From Burkholderiaceae bacterium (GTDB taxonomy: Bacteria > Pseudomonadota > Gammaproteobacteria > Burkholderiales > Burkholderiaceae): a stretch of DNA of 13,705 bases. The translations under genes and the position numbers were made by a program. Under the pieces are notes generated by a model. It was not told the origin of the DNA. It ran no database searches and saw only the letters and a list, made by a program, of their open reading frames with translations. Below are positions 8,219 to 13,705 of the stretch, piece by piece (the stretch's first letter is position 1; the number at the start of each line of letters is the position of its first letter). The DNA is taken from the NCBI GenBank assembly GCA_017998575.1, contig JAGOCV010000078.1:1-13705 (forward strand). The letters are read 5' to 3'.

Positions 8219-8234
8219 TGGCACGCTTCTGGCT
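8219..8234 (+). promoter_or_regulatory. Sigma54 promoter of the nrtABD-nirB operon
   Basis: TGGCACGCTTCTGGCT matches TGGCACG-N4-TTGCW with one mismatch (TGGCT for TTGCT); the GG and GC dinucleotides are at the required spacing. The predicted start is near 8245, only about 3 nt before the first regulatory hairpin, giving a leader of about 136 nt. In K. oxytoca the nasF promoter is likewise NtrC- and sigma54-dependent, with a leader of similar size. Confidence 0.72.
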
Positions 8235-8247
8235 TGTAACGTCTCAA

Positions 8248-8311
8248 GTCAGGCCAATGGCGGCCCGGCCTCGCAGTCTTCCCAGACTCGAACGGACAAC
8301 GGCGTCCATTT
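8248..8311 (+). ncRNA. ANTAR dual-hexaloop leader element (NasR target)
   Basis: Two hairpins share one design. P1: stem GGCC (8252-8255) with GGCC (8262-8265), loop AATGGC (8256-8261); below it an A-C mismatch and three more pairs (8248-8250 with 8267-8269). P2: stem GGAC (8294-8297) with GTCC (8304-8307), loop AACGGC (8298-8303); below it a C-A mismatch and two or three weak pairs (8290-8292 with 8309-8311). Both are six-base loops with A at position 1 and G at position 4, the known ANTAR recognition rule (A-x-x-G-x-x), and both read AAYGGC. P2 uses bases of the terminator's 5' arm, so the two cannot coexist. A small linker hairpin, AGTCT/AGACT, lies at 8275-8288. NasR is encoded directly upstream. 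Confidence 0.78.
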
Positions 8312-8357
8312 CTTGCACCCCTCGCGGGCGCAACGAAGTGGACGCCGTTTTGTTTTT
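8298..8357 (+). terminator. Regulated attenuator before nrtA
   Basis: A perfect 11-bp outer stem, AACGGCGTCCA (8298-8308) with TGGACGCCGTT (8339-8349), continues inward as TTTC with GAAG (one wobble), a bulged C, and TTGC with GCAA (8313-8316, 8330-8333). A T-rich tail follows (TTTTGTTTTT, 8348-8357). This is a very strong intrinsic terminator 23 nt before the nrtA start, so it must be controlled for the operon to be expressed. Its 5' arm begins with the loop and 3' arm of hairpin P2. Confidence 0.9.
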
Positions 8358-8380
8358 GCGCACCGCACAGGAGTTGCCTC

Positions 8381-9691
8381 ATGCAAGACCCGATCGCCCT
8401 TCGTACACGCGGCCTCACGCGCCGCACCGTCCTTCAGGCCGCCGTTGCCGGCCCGGCCGCCGCCACGACGCTGTGGCCGTCACGCGCCTTCGCGCAAGGC
8501 GCGGCCCTGGAAACGCGCGCCGCCAAGCTCGGCTTCATCGCCCTCACCGACGCGGCGCCGCTGTTCGTCGCAGAAGAGAAGGGCTTCTTCAAGAAGCACG
8601 GCATGACAGACGTCGAGGTGCTCAAGCAATCGTCCTGGGGCACGACGCGCGACAACCTGGTGCTCGGATCCCGATCGGGCGGCATCGACGGCGCGCACAT
8701 CCTCACGCCGATGCCCTATCTCATCAGCACCGGCGCAACGACGGCCAACAACGTGCCGGTGCCGATGAACATCCTGGCCCGGCTGAATCTCGGTGGCCAG
8801 TGCATCTCCGTCGGCAACGAATACAAGGATCTCAAGGTTGGCGTGGACACGCGGGATTTCGGCAAGGCGCTCTTGTCCAAGCGCGTGAAGACGGGCAAGC
8901 CCGTGAACGCCGCCATGACCTTTCCTGGTGGCACGCACGACATGTGGATCCGCTACTGGATGGCCGCCGGCGGCGTGGACCCCAACAAGGACATCACGAC
9001 CATCGTCGTGCCGCCCGCCCAGATGGTGGCGAACATGAAGGTCGGCAGCATGGACACCTTCTGCGTCTGCGAGCCATGGAACCGCCAGCTGATCAACCAG
9101 AAGATCGGCTACACGGCGCTCACCACCAGCGAGCTGTGGATGAACCACCCGGAGAAGGCCTTCGCCATGCGCGCCGACTACGTGCAGGCCAACCCCAACG
9201 CGACCAAGGCACTGCTCAAGGCGGTGATGGAAGCCCAGATGTGGTGCGAGGAACCGGCCAACCGCGCCGAAGTGGCCGAAATCTGTTCGCGCCGCCGCTG
9301 GATCAACGCGCCCGTCGACGATGTCATCGACCGCGTCAAGGGCGACTTCGACTACGGCACCGGTCGCGTGGAAGCCAACAGCAAGTTCCAGATGCGCTTC
9401 TGGAAAGACCACGCGAGCTATCCGTTCCAGAGCCACGATCTGTGGTTCCTGACCGAGAACATCCGCTGGGGCTACCTGCCGCCGAACCTCGACACCCAGG
9501 CGCTCATCGCCAAGGTCAACCGCGAGGACATCTGGCGCGCGGCCGCCCGGGAACTGGGTGTCGCGGCCAAAGACATCCCGGCCTCCAAGTCGCGCGGCGT
9601 CGAGAAATTCTTCGACGGCAAGGTCTTCGATCCGGCCAACCCGAAGAAGTACCTCGACAGCCTGTCGATCAAGTACGTCAAGAGCGCCTGA
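8381..9691 (+). CDS. nrtA: Nitrate ABC transporter substrate-binding protein, Tat-exported
   Basis: The periplasmic nitrate receptor of an NrtABD-type importer (NasF in Klebsiella), NrtA/CmpA family, 436 residues as expected. The N-terminus has a twin-arginine signal, TRRTVLQA (13-20), a hydrophobic stretch and a likely cut after AFA at residue 38, so it is probably folded before export. The mature part carries family segments such as LGFIALTDAAPLFVAEEKGFF (50-70), ILTPMPYLIS (107-116), GGTHDMWIRYWMAAGGVDP (183-201) and CVCEPWN (228-234). AGGAG at 8369-8373 is 7 nt from the ATG. It is the first gene after the NasR-controlled terminator. Specificity for nitrate rather than bicarbonate or cyanate is inferred from nasR and nirB next to it. 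Confidence 0.94.
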   Translation: MQDPIALRTRGLTRRTVLQAAVAGPAAATTLWPSRAFAQGAALETRAAKLGFIALTDAAPLFVAEEKGFFKKHGMTDVEVLKQSSWGTTRDNLVLGSRSGGIDGAHILTPMPYLISTGATTANNVPVPMNILARLNLGGQCISVGNEYKDLKVGVDTRDFGKALLSKRVKTGKPVNAAMTFPGGTHDMWIRYWMAAGGVDPNKDITTIVVPPAQMVANMKVGSMDTFCVCEPWNRQLINQKIGYTALTTSELWMNHPEKAFAMRADYVQANPNATKALLKAVMEAQMWCEEPANRAEVAEICSRRRWINAPVDDVIDRVKGDFDYGTGRVEANSKFQMRFWKDHASYPFQSHDLWFLTENIRWGYLPPNLDTQALIAKVNREDIWRAAARELGVAAKDIPASKSRGVEKFFDGKVFDPANPKKYLDSLSIKYVKSA

Positions 9692-9736
9692 CGCGCCGCC
9701 AGTTCCTCCCCACGCCAAGTCCCAGGAGTCCACGCC

Positions 9737-10603
9737 ATGAGCAGCAGCACCGAAACCATCGAGCCGATCCGGCTCTCGGCCCCCCAGGGCGCACCGAAAG
9801 CGTACGCCTGGCTGGTCGCGCGCACGCGCCGCGCTGGCGCGCACGTGCTGCCTCCGCTGGTCATCCTCGCCGTGCTGCTGCTGATCTGGGAGGCGATGGG
9901 CTCGCGGCCCGGCGCCGCCCTGCCGCCGCCGAGCAAAGTCGTCCAGGACACGTGGGAGCTGATCGTCCACCCCTTCTACGACAACGGCGGCAACGACGTC
10001 GGCCTCGCCTGGCAGCTGCTGGCCAGTCTCAAGCGCGTGGCCTACGGCTATGCGCTCGCCGTGGTGGCCGGGGTGGGCCTGGGCGTGCTGGTGGGCCAGT
10101 CGACCTGGGCATTGCGCGGGCTCGATCCGATCTTCCAGGTGCTGCGAACCGTGCCACCGCTTGCCTGGCTGCCGATCTCGCTGGCCGGCTTCCGCGACGG
10201 GCATCCGTCGGCCATCTTCGTGATCTTCATCACCTCGGTCTGGCCCATCATCATCAACACGTCGATCGGCATCCGAAACATCCCCGAGGACTACCGCAAC
10301 GTGGCGAAGGTGATCCGCCTCAACGGCCTCGAGTACTTCGCCAAGATCATGCTGCCGGCCGCCGCGCCGTTCATCTTCTCGGGACTGCGCATCGGTGTCG
10401 GCCTGTCGTGGCTGGCCATCGTCGCAGCGGAGATGCTGATCGGCGGTGTCGGCATCGGCTTCTTCATCTGGGACGCGTGGAACTCCTCGCGCATCAGCGA
10501 CATCATCCTGGCGCTCATCTACGTCGGACTGATCGGCTTCCTGCTCGACCGTCTCGTCGCCCGGGTCGGCCGCCTCGTCACGCGCGGGACAGCTGCCAGC
10601 TGA
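9737..10603 (+). CDS. nrtB: Nitrate ABC transporter permease
   Basis: Inner-membrane subunit of the nitrate importer (NasE in Klebsiella), 288 residues, BPD_transp_1 family. About six membrane segments are seen: near 38-54 (LPPLVILAVLLLIW), 103-122, 138-150, 158-176, 222-244 and 255-272. The EAA-type cytoplasmic loop that couples to the ATPase lies near 187-216 (YRNVAKVIRLNGLEYF onward). The start has CAGGAG about 9 nt upstream and lies 45 bp after nrtA. No second permease gene is present, so a homodimer is expected. Confidence 0.94.
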   Translation: MSSSTETIEPIRLSAPQGAPKAYAWLVARTRRAGAHVLPPLVILAVLLLIWEAMGSRPGAALPPPSKVVQDTWELIVHPFYDNGGNDVGLAWQLLASLKRVAYGYALAVVAGVGLGVLVGQSTWALRGLDPIFQVLRTVPPLAWLPISLAGFRDGHPSAIFVIFITSVWPIIINTSIGIRNIPEDYRNVAKVIRLNGLEYFAKIMLPAAAPFIFSGLRIGVGLSWLAIVAAEMLIGGVGIGFFIWDAWNSSRISDIILALIYVGLIGFLLDRLVARVGRLVTRGTAAS

Positions 10604-10631
10604 ACATTCCTTCCGGCAGGAGCGATACATC

Positions 10632-11477
10632 ATGAGCAATGCATACCTCACCCTCTCGCAGGTCGACATGGTCTTCACCGGCAACGGTGGCAGCCTCAAC
10701 CCCGTGCTCAAGGGCATCGACCTGGGGGTCCGGCGCGGCGAGTTCATTTCGCTGATCGGACACTCCGGCTGCGGCAAATCCACGGTGCTCAACATCGTCG
10801 CCGGCCTGCTCAAGGCCACGGGCGGCGGCGTCATCCTCGACGGCCGCGAAGTGGACTCGCCTGGCCCGGACCGCGCCGTGGTGTTCCAGAACCACTCCCT
10901 GCTCCCGTGGCTCACGGTGTGGCAGAACGTCGAGATCGCGGTCGAAAAGATCTTCCGCAACAGCAAGACGCCAGCCGAGCGCCGCGACTGGATCCGCCAC
11001 AACCTGGAGATGGTCAACATGGGCCATGCCTTGCATCGACTGCCGTCCGAGATTTCGGGTGGAATGAAACAGCGTGTCGGCATCGCGCGCGCGCTGGCGA
11101 TGGAGCCCAAGGTGTTGCTGCTGGATGAGCCGTTCGGCGCGCTCGACGCCCTCACGCGCGCGCATCTGCAGGACGAGGTCATCCGCATCCAGGGCGAGCT
11201 GGGCAACACCGTGATGATGATCACGCACGACGTGGACGAAGCCGTGCTCCTGTCCGACCGCGTGGTGATGATGACCAACGGCCCGGCAGCCACCATCGGG
11301 CAGGTGATGGACGTGGCACTGCCCCGCCCGCGCAACCGGCTGGCGCTGGTGGAGAACCCGGTCTACAACCACTGCCGGCAGGAGATCCTGTCCTTCCTGT
11401 ACGAGAAGCAGCGCAAGGTGGAGCCGTTGACCCAGCGTGCCACCACCGTCGCCACCCCGGCAGCCATGCGCGCCTGA
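10632..11477 (+). CDS. nrtD: Nitrate ABC transporter ATP-binding protein
   Basis: ATPase subunit that drives nitrate import (NrtD type; NasD in Klebsiella), 281 residues. All motifs are intact: Walker A GHSGCGKST (43-51), Q-loop Gln86, signature SGGMKQR (142-148), Walker B VLLLDEP (161-167), D-loop GALD (169-172) and switch His199 in MITHD. It has the simple NrtD form with no fused NrtA-like regulatory domain as in cyanobacterial NrtC. The ribosome site CAGGAG lies about 8 nt before the ATG, 28 bp after nrtB. It forms one operon with nrtA, nrtB and nirB. Confidence 0.95.
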   Translation: MSNAYLTLSQVDMVFTGNGGSLNPVLKGIDLGVRRGEFISLIGHSGCGKSTVLNIVAGLLKATGGGVILDGREVDSPGPDRAVVFQNHSLLPWLTVWQNVEIAVEKIFRNSKTPAERRDWIRHNLEMVNMGHALHRLPSEISGGMKQRVGIARALAMEPKVLLLDEPFGALDALTRAHLQDEVIRIQGELGNTVMMITHDVDEAVLLSDRVVMMTNGPAATIGQVMDVALPRPRNRLALVENPVYNHCRQEILSFLYEKQRKVEPLTQRATTVATPAAMRA

Positions 11478-11509
11478 GCCTTCGAACACCTCATCGCATG
11501 GAGTCCACG

Positions 11510-13705
11510 ATGCTCGCCCCCAGCAAGACAAGACTGCCTTCCGTCTCCAGCCCACCCTCGACGGCGGGCCGCAAGAAGCTCGTGATGGTGGGCAACGGCA
11601 TGGCCGGCGTGCGCACGCTGGAGGAACTGCTCAAGCTCGCGCCCGACGCCTACGACATCACCGTCTTCGGCGCAGAACCGCACCCCAACTACAACCGCAT
11701 CCTGCTCTCGCCCGTGCTCGCGGGCGAGCAGACGCTGGCCGAGATCGTGCTCAACGACTGGGCCTGGTACGCGGACAACGGCATCACGCTGCATGCCGGC
11801 GCCACGGTGACCGATGTGGACCGCGTGCGTCGCACGGTGCGCGCCACCGGTGCCGACGGCCAGATCATCGAGGCCGCCTACGACCGCCTGCTGCTGGCCA
11901 CGGGCTCCAACCCGTTCATGCTGCCCGTGCCCGGGCGCGACCTGGCAGGCGTGCTGGCCTACCGCGACATCGCCGACACGCAAGCCATGATCGACGCGGC
12001 GGCCAGGTACAGGCACGCCGTCGTCATCGGCGGCGGCCTGCTGGGACTCGAAGCCGCCAACGGCCTCATGAAGCGCGGCATGCAGGTCACGGTTGTGCAC
12101 GTGAGCGACTGGCTGATGGAACGCCAGCTCGACAAGGTGGCCGGCCGCATGCTGCAGAAGTCGCTGGAAGAGCGCGGCATGCAGTTCCTGATCGGCGCGC
12201 AGACGCAGGAGCTGGTGGGTGGGCCCGAAGGCCGCGTGACCGGCGTGCGTTTCAAGGACGGCAGCGAAGTGCCGGCCGACCTCGTGGTGATGGCCGTGGG
12301 CATCCGCCCCAACACGGCGCTGGCCGAGAAGATCGGCGTGCACTGCAACCGCGGCATCGTGGTCAGCGACACGCTGCAGACCGTAACCGACGCGCGCATC
12401 TACGCCGTGGGCGAATGCGCCAGCCACCGCGGCATCGCCTACGGGCTGGTGGCGCCGCTGTTCGAGCAGGGCAAGGTGGTGGCCAACCACCTGGCGCAGT
12501 ACGGCATCGGGCGCTACACGGGCTCGCTCACCTCGACCAAGCTCAAGGTCACGGGCATCGACCTGTTCTCGGCCGGCGACTTCACGGGCGGCGATCAGAC
12601 GGAAGAGATCGTCATGAGCGACCCCTTCGGCGGCGTCTACAAGAAGCTGGTCATCCAGGGTGACAGACTGGTGGGCGCCTGCCTGTACGGCGACACCGTG
12701 GACGGCAGCTGGTACTTCAAGCTGCTGCGCGAAGGCCGCAGCATCGCCGACATCCGCGACAAGCTGATGTTCGGCGAGAGCAATCTGGGCGATACCGGCC
12801 ACCAGGGCCAGAACAAGGCGGCCGCGATGGCGGATGCCGACGAGGTCTGCGGCTGCAACGGCGTGACCAAGGGCACGATCTGCAAGGCCATCAAGGACAA
12901 GGGCCTGTTCACGCTGGAAGACGTGCGCAAGCACACCAAGGCCAGCGCCTCGTGCGGCTCGTGCACCGGCCTGGTCGAGCAGATCATCATGTTCACGGCC
13001 GGCGGCGACTTCTCGGCCGCGCCCAAGCTCAAGGCCGTGTGCGGCTGTACCGCCCATGGCCACCAGGCCGTGCGCGACGCGATCCGCGAGCGGCACCTCA
13101 CGCGCGTGGCCGACGTGTTCCGCGCGCTCGACTGGAGCACGCCAGACGGCTGCGCCACCTGCCGTCCGGCCATCAACTACTACCTCATCAGCACCTGGCC
13201 CAAGGAAGCCAGGGACGACCCGCAGAGCCGCTACATCAACGAGCGCAGCCACGCCAACATCCAGAAGGACGGCACCTACTCCGTCATTCCGCGCATGTGG
13301 GGCGGCGAGACCACGGCCGACGAGCTGCGCCGCATCGCCGATGCGGTCGACAAGTACAAGATTCCCACAGTGAAGGTGACCGGCGGCCAGCGCATCGACC
13401 TGCTGGGCGTGAAGAAGGAAGACCTGCAGGCCGTCTGGCGCGATATCGGCATGCCCAGCGGCCATGCCTACGCCAAGGCGTTGCGCACGGTGAAGACCTG
13501 CGTGGGCAGCGAGTGGTGCCGCATGGGCACGCAGGACAGCACCCAGATGGGCAAGGATCTGGAGCGCGCCATGTGGCGCATGTACGCGCCACACAAGGTC
13601 AAGTTCGCGGTGAGCGGCTGTCCGCGCAACTGCGCCGAGGCCGGCATCAAGGACGTGGGCATCATCGGCGTGGACAGCGGCTGGGAGATGTACGTGGCCG
13701 GCAAC
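11510..13705 (+). CDS. nirB: NAD(P)H nitrite reductase large subunit, 3' end cut by window edge
   Basis: NirB reduces nitrite to ammonium in the cytoplasm with six electrons from NAD(P)H, through FAD, an iron-sulfur cluster and siroheme, usually with the small subunit NirD. 732 codons are present and the frame is open at the right edge; known NirB proteins are about 815-850 residues. Domains: FAD site GNGMAG (28-33), NAD(P) site GGGLLGLE (174-181), a BFD-type [2Fe-2S] region with Cys447, Cys449, Cys482 and Cys485, a second BFD-like cysteine group (511, 513, 548, 551), then the siroheme half-domains with NERSHANIQKDGTYSV and the siroheme/[4Fe-4S] ligands Cys664, Cys670, Cys704 and Cys708 (CPRNC). 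GGAG at 11500-11503 precedes the ATG by 6 nt; an in-frame ATG at 11498 lacks a ribosome site. It begins 32 bp after nrtD. About 20 N-terminal residues precede the usual start. Confidence 0.96.
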   Translation, partial: MLAPSKTRLPSVSSPPSTAGRKKLVMVGNGMAGVRTLEELLKLAPDAYDITVFGAEPHPNYNRILLSPVLAGEQTLAEIVLNDWAWYADNGITLHAGATVTDVDRVRRTVRATGADGQIIEAAYDRLLLATGSNPFMLPVPGRDLAGVLAYRDIADTQAMIDAAARYRHAVVIGGGLLGLEAANGLMKRGMQVTVVHVSDWLMERQLDKVAGRMLQKSLEERGMQFLIGAQTQELVGGPEGRVTGVRFKDGSEVPADLVVMAVGIRPNTALAEKIGVHCNRGIVVSDTLQTVTDARIYAVGECASHRGIAYGLVAPLFEQGKVVANHLAQYGIGRYTGSLTSTKLKVTGIDLFSAGDFTGGDQTEEIVMSDPFGGVYKKLVIQGDRLVGACLYGDTVDGSWYFKLLREGRSIADIRDKLMFGESNLGDTGHQGQNKAAAMADADEVCGCNGVTKGTICKAIKDKGLFTLEDVRKHTKASASCGSCTGLVEQIIMFTAGGDFSAAPKLKAVCGCTAHGHQAVRDAIRERHLTRVADVFRALDWSTPDGCATCRPAINYYLISTWPKEARDDPQSRYINERSHANIQKDGTYSVIPRMWGGETTADELRRIADAVDKYKIPTVKVTGGQRIDLLGVKKEDLQAVWRDIGMPSGHAYAKALRTVKTCVGSEWCRMGTQDSTQMGKDLERAMWRMYAPHKVKFAVSGCPRNCAEAGIKDVGIIGVDSGWEMYVAGN

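Noticed and set aside
8229..8252. A third hexaloop-like hairpin: stem CTGGCTTG/CAAGTCAG with a T-T mismatch and loop AACGTC, also fitting A1 and G4.
   Set aside because: It overlaps the sigma54 -12 element and begins upstream of the predicted transcript start, so its 5' arm would not be transcribed. It would become relevant only if a promoter farther upstream is used.
11437..12663. A 408-codon plus-strand frame overlapping the first half of nirB.
   Set aside because: It is the +1/+2 shadow of nirB; its Arg/Ala/Gly-rich product has no recognisable domain.
11363..13594. A 743-codon open frame antisense to nirB, and similar long antisense frames across nrtA-nrtD and pnp.
   Set aside because: They are low-complexity (His, Arg, Ala, Gly, Asp rich) mirrors of strongly coding GC-rich genes and show no family motifs. 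The nirB frame has complete cofactor motifs and a ribosome site.

Overview
The window is GC-rich DNA with dense, orderly gene packing and no sign of mobile elements. The proteins read as beta-proteobacterial. The rpsO-pnp pair, the protein wording, and a nitrate-assimilation cluster controlled by a NasR-type antiterminator together suggest a Burkholderiales chromosome, probably Comamonadaceae (Acidovorax/Variovorax/Hydrogenophaga-like). The genus is an inference.

Left part (1-5021), all on the minus strand. Reading in transcription order (right to left): a branched-chain-amino-acid-type periplasmic binding protein (3750-5021), a class I/II PLP aminotransferase 17 bp downstream (2566-3732), then rpsO (ribosomal protein S15, 2184-2447) with its own TATAAT promoter, a hairpin terminator or attenuator, a structured leader, and pnp (polynucleotide phosphorylase, 1-1921). 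The C-terminal S1 domain of pnp runs off the left edge.

Middle (5022-6686). A short Hsp20 chaperone gene (5163-5540, plus) is preceded by a heat-shock (sigma32-like) promoter and followed by a strong intrinsic terminator. It converges on tsaD (5640-6686, minus), the tRNA t6A modification enzyme.

Right part (6687-13705, plus) is a nitrate/nitrite assimilation locus: nasR (NIT sensor plus ANTAR RNA-binding domain), then nrtA (Tat-exported nitrate-binding protein), nrtB (permease), nrtD (ATPase), and nirB (NAD(P)H nitrite reductase large subunit, open at the right edge). The 373-bp gap between nasR and nrtA carries a full control region: an NtrC-type enhancer site, a sigma54 promoter, two hexaloop hairpins with A at loop position 1 and G at position 4, and a long intrinsic terminator. 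The 5' arm of that terminator is made from the loop and 3' arm of the second hairpin. This is the expected layout for NasR-mediated antitermination: nitrogen limitation (NtrC/sigma54) starts transcription, and nitrate-bound NasR holds the two hairpins so the terminator cannot form. nasR itself has a near-consensus sigma54 promoter.

The regulatory logic matches what is established for the Klebsiella oxytoca nasF operon. What is notable is its complete, compact form in this lineage and the near-identical AAYGGC loops of the two hairpins. I found no CRISPR array, tRNA, rRNA, IS element or phage gene.
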